The position numbers and the translations under genes are program-made. Shown here piece by piece: positions 1 through 9,814 of a DNA stretch of 64,000 nt (the first letter of the stretch is position 1; each line of letters begins with the position of its first letter). Under the pieces are notes generated by a model. It searched no databases. It saw only the letters and a program-made list of their open reading frames with translations, and had not been told where the DNA came from. This stretch comes from QPIN01 sp965224575. GTDB lineage: Bacteria; Pseudomonadota; Gammaproteobacteria; Methylococcales; Methylomonadaceae. The stretch is from NCBI GenBank assembly GCA_965224575.1, contig CBDCZQ010000006.1, positions 2,480,001-2,544,000 on the forward strand, in the 5' to 3' direction.

Positions 1-2862
1 GATGGAACTTTTCCACCAAAGTTGCTTAAAGTTCGCTACGGTGAGCCGGTATTGATGCGTCATTATAATGCACTACCTATTGATGTTGCATCAAACCGGG
101 GCTTTGGTGTGCACACATTAACTACGCATGAACATAATGGGCATAGTCCTGCTGAAAGTGATGGTTATGCTAATGCTTTCTTTTTTCCTGGGCAATTTTA
201 TGATTATCGCTGGCCTTTGCAACTAGCTGGTCGCGATTCTATTAATACAGATGCTCAAGATCCAAAAGCGGGTGCTCCAGATGGTCATGGGGGGATTAAG
301 AAAATAGCAGGAGATTGGCGTGAGACGATGAGTACTCATTGGTTTCATGATCACATGTTAGATTTTACAGCGCAGAATGTCTACAAAGGAAGTGCTGCAA
401 TGATGAACTACTACAGTGCTCTTGATCGAGGAAATGAAGCGATTGACGATGGTGTTAACCTTCGTTTGCCAAGTGGTTCTGCATTAGACTGGGGAAACCG
501 TGATTATGATGTCAATTTATTACTCGCAGAAAAAGCCTGGGATGATGAAGGTCAACTTTGGTTTAATCCATTTAATCAAAATGGATTTGTTGGTGATGTA
601 ATGACAGTTAATTGGTTATACAAACCTTATTTTGAAGTCCGTGCTCGTCAATATCGTTTTCGCCTATTAAATGGATCTGTCTCTCGCTACTTTAAGGTAG
701 CTCTGGTTGACCAAAAGGGCAATCCAGTTCCATTTTATATGGTGGCTAATGATGGCAACATTATGGAACACACGGTTTACTTTGAGAATGGAGAGCTACC
801 AACACAAGGTATAGCTGAACGTTATGACATTATTGTTGATTTTAGTAAATTTAATGAAGGTGACAAAATTTATATGGTCAACTTATTACAACATAAGGAT
901 GGTCAGGCAGTAGATAAAACAGTTCCATTAGCTGATATTGTCAGTGGTGTTTATCAAGCTGAATTAGTTGATGATAATGACGATGGTGTTGCTGATCGCT
1001 GGATCAACGGTGATCCAGTAGTGGGTAAATTCATGGAATTTCGAGTTCAGAAATATGATGGTGTTGACCAAAGTATGGATCCTTCTTTATTTGTTGAAGG
1101 TAAAAATAAATTGATTCCATTACATCGACCTACTGAAGAAGAATTAGCTAATGCGACACATCGTTCTTTTGAGTTCGAAAAACAACCAACGGATGATAAA
1201 CCTTGGGTTATCGAATCAGATGGAGGTAAAGGCTTTGGAATGGATCCTCGCCGTCTTTCTGCTGCACCTTCTAAAAACTCAGGAGGCTTGGAAGTTTGGC
1301 GTTTAATTAATAGTGGAACCTGGAGTCATCCTGTCCATATTCATTTTGAAGAAGGCATTATCTTACGCAGAGATGGTAAAGAACCACCTCCTTGGGAAAA
1401 ATGGGCGCGGAAGGATGTTTATAGACTAGGCCCACAACCGGATAGTGGTGATTTGATAGAAATTGCATTACGTTTCAGAGAATTTGCTGGGACTTATATG
1501 GAACATTGCCATAATACACAGCATGAAGATCATGCCATGTTATTGCGATGGGATATAGAACATCCAGGGCAGGTTAAACTAATGCCTACACCTATACCCA
1601 CTTGGGATGGCGTTGGATATGTCGATTCTGTTGCTTTACCTACCATAAGAACAGGTGATGAAGTTGGGCAATTTGGTCCTGACTTAGAACCAGTGGATGT
1701 CTGGGTTAAAAATGCAGTCATTGGTGAGCTTGATAACATCAGAGATACGCCAATTGGTGATGCATTGTCTGATCCTGAACCTGATAATGAGCGAGGCACA
1801 GCGACATTTCCTTTAACCAAAGGTACTAATATAGATGCTGATGGAAATGAGCGTGAAGTCTGGTTTTTTCTGCATGATGTTAGCGATAAGAAGCTAGCTG
1901 AAGAACTAGGTCTTGCCTGGGCTGGAGGGCTTGCAAATGTGCCTGAAGCTGCAACGGCTAAAGCCAGTGTCTCAGAAAGCGGTTATGTGACTTTTTATGG
2001 TGATTTACCCAATCCTATTTGGGCGCATGATGTTAATCCAGCAGGTATTCCAGAGGTAGATGACAATAATACCTATTCACCACTTAGAAGAGTTAATTAT
2101 GGTGGTAAAGATGTAGTTTTTAACGTCATTATTATCAAATGGGGTGATAAACCATGGGAACATAATAGAATCGATAAAAGTTGCCTAAGTTTTCCAGATT
2201 TTCCTGCTAATACAACATGCCCATATAATGGTAATAAATGGGGTGGGCTTGAGGAATCTGGACATGTAGTTGAATTAGTAACTGAAGGAGCGCATCCGCA
2301 TGTCACTATGAAGCTGCATAAATCATGGAGTGAACAAGGGGATTACTTGCCGTACTATATGGTGTTAGATACTTATCCATTTGGCCCATCTAAAACAATG
2401 GGTGTGCCTTATGTACCTAAGCACCAATTTCTTGCAGCAGCGGCAGTTCCTTTGATTCAGTTCTTACCACCTGCGCCTATTCGCCCAAGCTATCCACCTA
2501 CACCAGTAGATGGAAATGGAGTGCTTGGCGGTGGACCCTTTGGAAGCCAGGTTGGAATTCCGTCTTATTTCATGCCGGAACAAAACTATAGCCCCATGTG
2601 GCATATAGGTTTTGCCCACTGGTTAACACCGGCAACTGATAGCGTAGGTGTTGTTAAAGGTCTTAAACAACTTAAACAGTTACGTGCAGAAGGTAAGCTG
2701 GAAATTAATGAATGGCCTGCAGCAGGTGCCAATATTGGTACTAATAACTACGACTTCGATAGCTTGAAGGCTCCTCATGTTGTTAATTGCCCAACACCTT
2801 TCACCATTGATTCTGCAATCCATCGAGCTAGGAGGTTGGATAAACTAGGAAAAGAAAACTAG
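1..2862 (+). CDS. Multicopper oxidase, 5'-truncated by window edge
   Basis: The reading frame is open through base 1, so the true start lies upstream; residues below count from base 22. All copper-ligand motifs are visible: HEHNGH (H36-H41), HWFHDH (H106-H111), HPVHIH (H436-H441) and HCHNTQHEDHAM (from H495, with C496 and an axial Met). This gives one type 1 copper plus the trinuclear cluster, so it should oxidise a substrate and reduce O2 to water. About 430 residues follow the last copper motif, much longer than a laccase; this tail has no motif I recognise. The next genes (Sco-cytochrome c, DsbA-like) suggest exported copper or redox work. The substrate (metal ion, organic or other) cannot be told. 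The N-terminus, including any signal peptide, is missing. Confidence 0.9.
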   Translation, partial: DGTFPPKLLKVRYGEPVLMRHYNALPIDVASNRGFGVHTLTTHEHNGHSPAESDGYANAFFFPGQFYDYRWPLQLAGRDSINTDAQDPKAGAPDGHGGIKKIAGDWRETMSTHWFHDHMLDFTAQNVYKGSAAMMNYYSALDRGNEAIDDGVNLRLPSGSALDWGNRDYDVNLLLAEKAWDDEGQLWFNPFNQNGFVGDVMTVNWLYKPYFEVRARQYRFRLLNGSVSRYFKVALVDQKGNPVPFYMVANDGNIMEHTVYFENGELPTQGIAERYDIIVDFSKFNEGDKIYMVNLLQHKDGQAVDKTVPLADIVSGVYQAELVDDNDDGVADRWINGDPVVGKFMEFRVQKYDGVDQSMDPSLFVEGKNKLIPLHRPTEEELANATHRSFEFEKQPTDDKPWVIESDGGKGFGMDPRRLSAAPSKNSGGLEVWRLINSGTWSHPVHIHFEEGIILRRDGKEPPPWEKWARKDVYRLGPQPDSGDLIEIALRFREFAGTYMEHCHNTQHEDHAMLLRWDIEHPGQVKLMPTPIPTWDGVGYVDSVALPTIRTGDEVGQFGPDLEPVDVWVKNAVIGELDNIRDTPIGDALSDPEPDNERGTATFPLTKGTNIDADGNEREVWFFLHDVSDKKLAEELGLAWAGGLANVPEAATAKASVSESGYVTFYGDLPNPIWAHDVNPAGIPEVDDNNTYSPLRRVNYGGKDVVFNVIIIKWGDKPWEHNRIDKSCLSFPDFPANTTCPYNGNKWGGLEESGHVVELVTEGAHPHVTMKLHKSWSEQGDYLPYYMVLDTYPFGPSKTMGVPYVPKHQFLAAAAVPLIQFLPPAPIRPSYPPTPVDGNGVLGGGPFGSQVGIPSYFMPEQNYSPMWHIGFAHWLTPATDSVGVVKGLKQLKQLRAEGKLEINEWPAAGANIGTNNYDFDSLKAPHVVNCPTPFTIDSAIHRARRLDKLGKEN

Positions 2863-2921
2863 AAAAACACTGATCTAATCAGTTTTTTAGAAGCACAGGG
2901 ATGTGTGGATTTTAAAAAGTG

Positions 2922-2954
2922 AGGTGGTCATTTTGTTTCTACAGGCCACCTTTT
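2922..2954 (+). terminator. Intrinsic terminator after the multicopper oxidase
   Basis: An 8-bp stem (AGGTGGTC pairing with GGCCACCT, one G-U pair) with a 14-nt loop is followed by TTTT. A weaker 6-bp hairpin, ACTGAT/ATCAGT, with a T run lies at 2869-2888. Together they probably end the oxidase transcript before the Sco gene. Confidence 0.6.
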
Positions 2955-3027
2955 CCAACACTACAGTCTGTGACTGGCATATTATCGTTAGCCGCAGACA
3001 CTTTTTCTGATCTTTAGGAGATTCCTA

Positions 3028-4011
3028 ATGAAAATCATAAACTATAAGTCTCTATGGCTAGGTTTTGTCATTTTATATAGCTTTGGAAATAGTTCAGTAA
3101 TAAATGCAGCTTCACGATGGGGCGCTGATTACTTTCCAAATATTCCATTAACCACACATGAAGGAAAAAATGTACGTTTTTTTGATGATCTAATCAAAGA
3201 TAAAGTGGTGGTGATTAATTTTATTTACACCCACTGTGGGGACAGTTGCCCTCTTGAAACAGCGCAGTTAACTAAAGTTCAAAAAATCATGGGGGACAGG
3301 GTCGGGAAAGATGTTTTTTTCTATTCTATTACCATAGACCCTAAAAATGATACCGCAGAAGCTCTTAAAGAGTATAGGGCAAGATTTAAAGCTAAATGGA
3401 CTTTTCTTACCGGAAAAAAAGAGGACATCATTTTATTGCGTAAAAAACTGGGCTTATATATTGATGAGATTCAGGACGGATCAAATAATCATAATGTTAG
3501 CCTGATTATAGGAAATCAAACAACAGGGCGTTGGATGAAACGATCTCCTTTTGAAAACCCACATGTGCTTGCAGACCAGATAGGTAATTGGCTGACGGAT
3601 TGGAAGGCAGCACCAAAAGCGAAAAATTATGCCAATGCACCGACATTAAGGAATATTTCTCGTGGAGAACAAATGTATCGTACTCGATGTGCCACCTGTC
3701 ATACGCTTGATGGGAATGAATTGGCTGAGGCGTTAGGGCCGGATTTATTAGGTGTGACTGACCGCAGGGATAAGCAATGGCTATTTAATTGGTTAAAAGC
3801 GCCGGATCAAATGTTGAAGAAAAAGGACCCTATTGCCATGGAATTATTTAAAAAATATAATAATCTGGTTATGCCTAATATGCGTTTAAATCAACAAGAA
3901 GCACAAGCATTGCTTGATTATATCAGTGATGAAACCAAACGATTAACAGGAGAACCTAAGAAAACTCAATCTAAAGCATCAAACAAGCTAAATAATTTAG
4001 CAACAAGGTAA
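3028..4011 (+). CDS. Sco1/SenC-type copper chaperone fused to cytochrome c
   Basis: A signal peptide (residues 1 to about 28, cleavage near NAA-SR) leads a thioredoxin-like Sco domain with the CGDSC copper motif (C70, C74) and the partner H155. A linker then leads to a class I cytochrome c domain with CATCH (C221, C224, H225) and a probable Met ligand in VMPNM. Sco proteins deliver copper to the CuA site of haem-copper oxidases or act as thiol-disulfide reductases; a fused haem adds electron transfer. It starts 16 nt after AGGAG and is followed 5 bp downstream by a DsbA-like gene, so the two are probably co-transcribed. The location is periplasmic, possibly membrane-anchored by an uncleaved signal. 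Confidence 0.9.
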   Translation: MKIINYKSLWLGFVILYSFGNSSVINAASRWGADYFPNIPLTTHEGKNVRFFDDLIKDKVVVINFIYTHCGDSCPLETAQLTKVQKIMGDRVGKDVFFYSITIDPKNDTAEALKEYRARFKAKWTFLTGKKEDIILLRKKLGLYIDEIQDGSNNHNVSLIIGNQTTGRWMKRSPFENPHVLADQIGNWLTDWKAAPKAKNYANAPTLRNISRGEQMYRTRCATCHTLDGNELAEALGPDLLGVTDRRDKQWLFNWLKAPDQMLKKKDPIAMELFKKYNNLVMPNMRLNQQEAQALLDYISDETKRLTGEPKKTQSKASNKLNNLATR

Positions 4012-4016
4012 CTACT

Positions 4017-4715
4017 ATGAAATTTAGCAAAATACTACTCTGTATTCTAAGTATTCTTTTGTTGCATGGATTCACTGTGTTTCAAGTGATGGCAGAAGAA
4101 CAACCTAAAATTAATAAAGCAAAGGGTTTGGCATCAGTAAAAAAGGATACCTTTATTGCTGGTCAACATTATATTGTTTTAGATAAACTCATGGCTACGC
4201 GCGATAACAGCAAAATAGAAGTGGTAGAAATGTTTTCCTATGGCTGTCCACACTGTTATGAATTTGAACCTTTTATTAAGCAATGGGCTGAGAGCCAAGC
4301 TAAAGATGTTGATTTTTGGTTTTTTCCTGCGGTGTGGAATAAACCAATGGAATTGTTTGCAAGAGCATTTTATGTGGCTCAAGATTTGAATGTTGAGCAA
4401 AAAATACATTTGCCCTTATTTTCTGCTATTGCGGTGGAGCATAAATTAATCAGTAATGAAATGGAGTTAGCAAATTTCTTTGCTAAGTTTAACGTTGATA
4501 AGAAGGCTTTTATAAAAGCTTATAAATCAAAAAAAGTTGTAGATCAGGTTGAACAAGCAAAAATACGAGTAGAAAATTATAAGCCAGTAGGTGTTCCAGA
4601 GCTGGTGATTAATGGTAAATATCGGGTAGATAGAATGCATGCTGGCGGTTTAAAGGAGATGTTGGAGGTGGCAGAATATTTGATAAATATTGAAAGGAAA
4701 AAGAAAAATAAATGA
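4017..4715 (+). CDS. DsbA-like periplasmic thiol:disulfide oxidoreductase
   Basis: A cleavable signal peptide (about 26 residues, ending VMA-EE) precedes a DsbA-type thioredoxin fold with the active site CPHC (C77, C80) and the cis-proline segment GVPELVING near residue 195. DsbA oxidises cysteine pairs in exported proteins; the CPHC dipeptide and the VPxxVINGKY stretch are characteristic of that branch. The gene lies 5 bp after the Sco-cytochrome c fusion, so it may keep the cysteines of Sco or of the multicopper oxidase in the right state. Whether it is the housekeeping DsbA or a dedicated paralogue cannot be decided here. Confidence 0.85.
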   Translation: MKFSKILLCILSILLLHGFTVFQVMAEEQPKINKAKGLASVKKDTFIAGQHYIVLDKLMATRDNSKIEVVEMFSYGCPHCYEFEPFIKQWAESQAKDVDFWFFPAVWNKPMELFARAFYVAQDLNVEQKIHLPLFSAIAVEHKLISNEMELANFFAKFNVDKKAFIKAYKSKKVVDQVEQAKIRVENYKPVGVPELVINGKYRVDRMHAGGLKEMLEVAEYLINIERKKKNK

Positions 4716-4843
4716 TAAGGATATAGAACGCATAGGTCTCAGTTTAGACTCATTGTATTTTAGAGAAGGCTAGAACTAGATTTTTATTATAAATTCAACT
4801 AAACTCTTATTATTAATAGTTTTTTTCTATATTAGGCTTAGAT

Positions 4844-5272
4844 ATGAGTGCTATTGAAATTTTATTAGTAGAAGATAGTATGGGTGATGCCCGGTTAACC
4901 ATGGAAGCGTTAAAAGAAAATAAGTTTTTAAATCGCTTACATCATGTGTCTGATGGTTTTGAAGCGATGGCATTTCTTTATCAGCAAGGTCAATATAGTG
5001 ACGTTCCTCGTCCTGATTTGATTTTACTTGATTTGAATATGCCTAAAATGGATGGCAGAGAGGTGTTAGAGAAAATAAAACAGGATAATCAATTAAAACG
5101 TATTCCTGTTGTAGTTTTAACTACATCTCAAGCTGATGAAGATATTCTTAAAAGCTATGACCTGAATGCAAATTGTTACATTAGCAAACCAGTAGATTTA
5201 GATCAATTTATGGAGGTCATTAAATCTATTAAAAACTTTTGGCTTACTATTGTTAAGTATCCAACTAACTAA
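4844..5272 (+). CDS. CheY-like response regulator, Rcp1 type
   Basis: A single receiver domain with the acidic pair ED at residues 10-11, phospho-acceptor D63 in LLDLNMP, T93/T94 and K115 in SKP. It has no output domain. The GREVLEKIK and SLKNF-like features match the Rcp1 group, which pairs with phytochrome-like histidine kinases. The histidine kinase two genes downstream has the HDLQEPL H-box of that same group, so it is the likely partner. The stop codon lies inside a short AACT tandem repeat (5263-5281). The next gene begins 21 bp later. Confidence 0.88.
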   Translation: MSAIEILLVEDSMGDARLTMEALKENKFLNRLHHVSDGFEAMAFLYQQGQYSDVPRPDLILLDLNMPKMDGREVLEKIKQDNQLKRIPVVVLTTSQADEDILKSYDLNANCYISKPVDLDQFMEVIKSIKNFWLTIVKYPTN

Positions 5273-5293
5273 CTAACTAACGGCTTATAAATA

Positions 5294-7000
5294 ATGAGCA
5301 GACAAGATCAGGTTAACGTTTTATTAGTTGAGGATAACCCTGGTGATGCACGTTTAGTTGAAATTATGCTGAATGAGGTTCAACCTAACCCAGTTATATT
5401 ACATCATGTTTCTTCTTTAAAAGCTGCTGAAGACTATTTGCAGTCAGATGCTACAGACCTTGTTTTACTTGACCTTTCCTTACCTGATTGTAATGGCTTG
5501 GATTGTATTAATAAAATCCAGCTGATTGATAGAACTTTAGCAATTGTTGTCTTAACTGGACTTGATGATCAGGATTTTGCTATTAAAACGATGCAACATG
5601 GTGCTCAAGATTATCTGGTTAAAGGGGAAAGTGATGGGCAACTGATGTTACGTGCTATTCATTATGCAATAGAGCGCAAACAGATAGAACAACGTCTGAC
5701 TTTATTAGCCCATTTTGATAGTTTGACTGGTTTAGCTAATCGTGAATATTTTAATATCACTTTTACTCGAGCAGTAGAACAAGCCAAAAGAAGAAAACAA
5801 ACCTTAGGTTTAATGTTTCTTGATTTAGATCACTTTAAAGAGATAAATGACTCATTGGGTCATTTAATGGGAGATAAATTATTAGTCTGTGTTGCTGATC
5901 GCTTGAAAAACTGTGTTCGATCTATTGATTTTATTGCACGATTAGGCGGTGATGAATTTGTCATTATTCTCGATGATATTCAAACATCTAAAACAACTAG
6001 CCATATTGCTGAAAAAATATTATCTGCTCTATCAACTCCCGTTGATTTAAATAACCAAGAAGTTTTTATTAGCAGTAGTATTGGAATTACCTTGTATCCA
6101 GATGATGCATTAAATGTTAATGATTTACTAAAACATGCTGATATTGCTATGTATAAAGCCAAGGATAAAGGGCGCAATAACTTTCAGTTTTACACACCTG
6201 AACTAAATGCAAAATTTATTCAAACAATGACCCTGAAAAATGACTTAAGAGGGGCTATTGATCGCCATGAATTATCTCTTTATTACCAACCTAAAATCAA
6301 TATTCTTGATAATAAAATTGTAGGGGCAGAAGCCTTATTGCGTTGGCGACACCCAATACGAGGTATGGTACCTCCAAACGAGTTTATTCCTGTCGCCGAA
6401 CAATCAGGCTTAATTTTTGGAATTGGACAATGGGTTATTTCAGAGGCGATAAAGCAAACTAAAAAATGGCAAGAAAAACTTTTACCAAACTTTGGTATGG
6501 CTATCAACCTTTCTGTTAAACAATTTCAGAATAGAGAGTTAGTTGATTTTATAAACACTGAAATCACTAAATTATCAGTTGCAGCATCAACAATAGAGCT
6601 TGAAATAACAGAAAGTTTGTTGATGGAGGAAAGTCAACAAGAACATGAAATATTACAAGAGTTGAGTAATAAAGGGTTTAAAATTTCAATGGATGATTTT
6701 GGAACTGGGTATTCGTCGCTCTCATATCTTAAGCGCTTTACGATTGATGTATTAAAAATTGACCGTTCATTTATAAGTGATGTGATGTCTAACCCAGATG
6801 ATGCAGAGATTGTTAAGGCAATTATTGTTATGGCACATGCATTGAAATTAACAGTCGTTGCTGAGGGTGTTGAAAATAAAGAACAATTAGGATTTTTAAA
6901 ACAATTGCACTGCGACCAAACTCAAGGTTTTTTAGTTAGCAAGCCAATCCCTGCACTAGAATTTGAACAATTATTCAAACAAGAAAATGGAAGAAAGTAG
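5294..7000 (+). CDS. Receiver-GGDEF-EAL cyclic-di-GMP regulator
   Basis: An N-terminal receiver domain (residues 1-125, phospho-acceptor D60) is followed by a GGDEF domain with RLGGDEF and an RSID product-inhibition I-site, then an EAL domain. The EAL domain keeps EALLRW, the N of AINLSV, the E of EITES, MDDFGTG, LKID, AEGVE and the closing TQGF. Both catalytic halves look intact, so it could make or break cyclic-di-GMP under control of phosphorylation. It lies between the Rcp1-like regulator and the histidine kinase, and its end overlaps the kinase start by 14 nt, so the three genes are probably one signalling operon. Confidence 0.92.
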   Translation: MSRQDQVNVLLVEDNPGDARLVEIMLNEVQPNPVILHHVSSLKAAEDYLQSDATDLVLLDLSLPDCNGLDCINKIQLIDRTLAIVVLTGLDDQDFAIKTMQHGAQDYLVKGESDGQLMLRAIHYAIERKQIEQRLTLLAHFDSLTGLANREYFNITFTRAVEQAKRRKQTLGLMFLDLDHFKEINDSLGHLMGDKLLVCVADRLKNCVRSIDFIARLGGDEFVIILDDIQTSKTTSHIAEKILSALSTPVDLNNQEVFISSSIGITLYPDDALNVNDLLKHADIAMYKAKDKGRNNFQFYTPELNAKFIQTMTLKNDLRGAIDRHELSLYYQPKINILDNKIVGAEALLRWRHPIRGMVPPNEFIPVAEQSGLIFGIGQWVISEAIKQTKKWQEKLLPNFGMAINLSVKQFQNRELVDFINTEITKLSVAASTIELEITESLLMEESQQEHEILQELSNKGFKISMDDFGTGYSSLSYLKRFTIDVLKIDRSFISDVMSNPDDAEIVKAIIVMAHALKLTVVAEGVENKEQLGFLKQLHCDQTQGFLVSKPIPALEFEQLFKQENGRK

Positions 7001-9341
7001 AAGTAATAAGTTTTCTCTTCCACTTTTTTTAGCAGTTGTAACTTTTTGTATTACTCCCTTTGCCTTAAATAAACTAGGCATTGATTTTTCATCAACCTCC
7101 ATTCCATTACCTGAGCCACGTTCACTTTTGCTTGATGATTTGTTTTACAAATTATCTGGTGCATTTACCCATACTATTTTGGAATGGAGTGCTTTTTCTG
7201 TCGCAATCAGCATTGGAATATTAGGGATTGTGCATTTTCGTGTCTCTAAAGAAGTTACGGTTCCTGTTATTTGTATTGCTTTATTCTGTGCTGGCAGTAT
7301 GGACGCGTTTCATACTTTGGCTGCAGATCGCCTGATTGATTCCGTTGCTGATAACAAAAGGCTTATACCTTTTACCTGGGCTATTTCCCGAACCTTTAAT
7401 GCTTTAATTATTATTTCAGGAGTTTCAATATTTTTATTAAAACCTCAATTAACTAAGAAGGCGGGATTTAATTTCGTTATTATTATTAGCTTAGTATTTA
7501 TTATTCTTGCTTACCTCATCATTCATTATTGTGCGACTAGTAAAACTTTACCTGAAACAATTTTTCCTAATGCTTTTATCACTCGACCTTGGGATGTAGG
7601 TCCTCTTATTTTATATGCGTTTATTTGTATTCCTTTAATAGTCCGATTTAATAAAATACACCCCTCAACTTTTAGTCATATGTTATTGCTGAGTATGGTG
7701 CCAGATATTATTGTTGAATTACACATGGCTTTTGGTTCAAAAGCTTTATTTGATAATGATTTTAACATTGCTCATTTTCTGAAAATATTTGCTTACCTAA
7801 TTCCTGGAATAGGTCTTTTGGTAGATTATGTTCAAACCTTTACCCGTTTAGAAAAAACGACACTTTCATTGCTTGAAGAAAAGACAAAAATTAAATCTAT
7901 TGTTGATAATGCGATTGATGGCATTATTACTACTAATAATATGGGATATATTCAATCCTTTAACCCTAGTGCAGAACATCTGTTTGGTTATCAAAAAAAA
8001 GACATTATTAATAAAAATATTAAAATTTTGATGCCTGAATCTGATCATAGAAAGATTGATATATATTTAAAAAAATATAATCAAACAGGGATGAAAAATA
8101 TCATTGGCAACCGGCGGGAAGTATCTGGGTTACATAAGGATGGAACAATTTTTCCTTTAGAGATGGGAATTAATGAAGTAAATCTAGGCAATATGGTTTT
8201 TTATACTGGTTTTTTGCGAGATATTAGTCAACAAAAAAAATTAGAATACGAGTTAAAAGCCAGAGAGCAATTATTCAGTACCTTTATTAATTCTGCACCC
8301 GTGATGATGTGGATGCTGGATGCTAATAATAAGCCTTTGATGTTTAATGATACCTGGCTTGATTTTACTGGTAACACTCTGGAACAAGAATTAGCTTGTG
8401 AGTGGAACGGTATGCAAATTCATCCTAAAGATCAGGAAAAAGTTATGAGTATCTATAACGAAGCAATAATAGAACAAAATAGTTTTGATCTTGAGTATCG
8501 TATGCAGCGATATGATGGTATTTATTGCTGGATTCGAGAAATTGGTGTCCCACATTATGAAAATAATACCTATAAAAACTTTATAGGTATTTGTCTGGAT
8601 ATTACTCAGAGAAAAATAGATGAGCTGAATTTAAAAAAATATACTCAAGATCTTAAACGTTCAAATAAAGAATTGGAACAATTTGCCTACATAGCATCTC
8701 ATGATTTACAAGAGCCATTACGTATGGTCTCAAGTTATACTCAATTATTAGAACGGAGGTACAAAGATAAGCTGGATGATGATGCAAGCGAGTTTATCGG
8801 TTATGCTGTTGATGGTGCTAATAGAATGCAAACTCTGATTCAGGATTTACTTGCCTATTCCCGTGTTGGAAAAAACAAACAAATTCTTAAGCTACTTGAA
8901 TTAGATCTGCTTATAAAAAATATTATCCTAGGTTTAAAAGTTGCAATAGAAGAGAGTAATGTTCAGATCAATCTACCAGAATCATTTCCACAGCTCATGG
9001 CAGATCAATCGCAAATTCAACAATTGTTTCAAAACTTGATTTTAAATGCGATTAAATATCGTGCTGAAGAACGGAAATGTGAGATCAATATCAACTATCA
9101 AAAAGTAGATAAAATGTGGCAATTTTCAATTCAGGACAACGGGATTGGAATAGAGACTAAATATTTTGAACGTATATTTGTAATATTTAAACGCTTACAC
9201 AGTAGAGAAAAATATTCAGGCACTGGGATAGGTTTAGCCGTTTGTAAGCGAATAGTAGAAGGTCATGGCGGAGAACTATGGTTGGAATCAACATTTGGGT
9301 CAGGTTCAACATTTTATTTTACGATCCCAATTGATTTATAG
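6987..9341 (+). CDS. Membrane sensor histidine kinase (MASE3-like, two PAS domains)
   Basis: The protein is 784 residues from the ATG at 6987; a TTG at 6963 is in frame but lies deeper inside the upstream gene. About seven or eight membrane segments in the first 290 residues include the AGSMDAFHTL segment typical of MASE3 sensors. Two PAS domains follow (about 305-430 and 435-560), then HisKA with H572 in HDLQEPL and a complete HATPase: N-box NLILNAIKY, DNGIGI and GTGIGLAV. It should autophosphorylate and pass phosphate to the Rcp1-like regulator or the receiver-GGDEF-EAL protein just upstream. The signal it senses is unknown. Confidence 0.9.
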   Translation: MEESRSNKFSLPLFLAVVTFCITPFALNKLGIDFSSTSIPLPEPRSLLLDDLFYKLSGAFTHTILEWSAFSVAISIGILGIVHFRVSKEVTVPVICIALFCAGSMDAFHTLAADRLIDSVADNKRLIPFTWAISRTFNALIIISGVSIFLLKPQLTKKAGFNFVIIISLVFIILAYLIIHYCATSKTLPETIFPNAFITRPWDVGPLILYAFICIPLIVRFNKIHPSTFSHMLLLSMVPDIIVELHMAFGSKALFDNDFNIAHFLKIFAYLIPGIGLLVDYVQTFTRLEKTTLSLLEEKTKIKSIVDNAIDGIITTNNMGYIQSFNPSAEHLFGYQKKDIINKNIKILMPESDHRKIDIYLKKYNQTGMKNIIGNRREVSGLHKDGTIFPLEMGINEVNLGNMVFYTGFLRDISQQKKLEYELKAREQLFSTFINSAPVMMWMLDANNKPLMFNDTWLDFTGNTLEQELACEWNGMQIHPKDQEKVMSIYNEAIIEQNSFDLEYRMQRYDGIYCWIREIGVPHYENNTYKNFIGICLDITQRKIDELNLKKYTQDLKRSNKELEQFAYIASHDLQEPLRMVSSYTQLLERRYKDKLDDDASEFIGYAVDGANRMQTLIQDLLAYSRVGKNKQILKLLELDLLIKNIILGLKVAIEESNVQINLPESFPQLMADQSQIQQLFQNLILNAIKYRAEERKCEININYQKVDKMWQFSIQDNGIGIETKYFERIFVIFKRLHSREKYSGTGIGLAVCKRIVEGHGGELWLESTFGSGSTFYFTIPIDL

Positions 9342-9375
9342 AACAGTCGGTTTTTTGTTTTGTTATGTTTTTTTA

Positions 9376-9696
9376 TCATTTCCCCATTACTGCCATGAAA
9401 AGAATATAAATATTCATCACAATAAAACTAACACCTAAAATGATTGAAGGGGTGTTTAATGCCCAATAGACTGTAATAGAAAACATATTTCTAATTGGAA
9501 AAGAAAAACGAGAGACCACTAACCAAAACGGAAGAGAAATAACCGTTGATAAAATTGCTCCTCCTATATATTCATTTCTTCTGGTGGCAGTAATATCTGT
9601 AAAGTAATCATATATGTAGCCAATCCCTGTGGCTATAAAATATATGCCGCCAATTGTAGCTATTATGATTATGCTAACGCACAATTTCTCTTTCAT
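9376..9696 (-). CDS. Small integral membrane protein of unknown function
   Basis: The 106-residue product has three hydrophobic stretches (about 5-30, 45-68 and 80-104) separated by short charged loops, so it is predicted to sit in the inner membrane. I recognise no family. It is convergent with the histidine kinase, with 34 bp between stop codons. AAGGAAT lies about 10 nt before the start. A minus-strand BamE-like lipoprotein lies upstream. Confidence 0.6.
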   Translation of the reverse strand: MKEKLCVSIIIIATIGGIYFIATGIGYIYDYFTDITATRRNEYIGGAILSTVISLPFWLVVSRFSFPIRNMFSITVYWALNTPSIILGVSFIVMNIYILFMAVMGK

Positions 9697-9814
9697 TCGC
9701 TCATTATTCCTTTAGCAACATAACGACCCTCATAGCTTTATTTTTCCATGTTGATGCGATGGTTATGTGCTTTGTAAAATGAATGTCAGGCGTTGAAATA
9801 GCGTGTTAATAAAT

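Noticed and set aside
5263..5281. AACT tandem repeat at the end of the Rcp1-like gene as a phase-variation switch
   Set aside because: Any frame through AACT repeats meets TAA within 12 bases, so unit changes would barely alter the protein.
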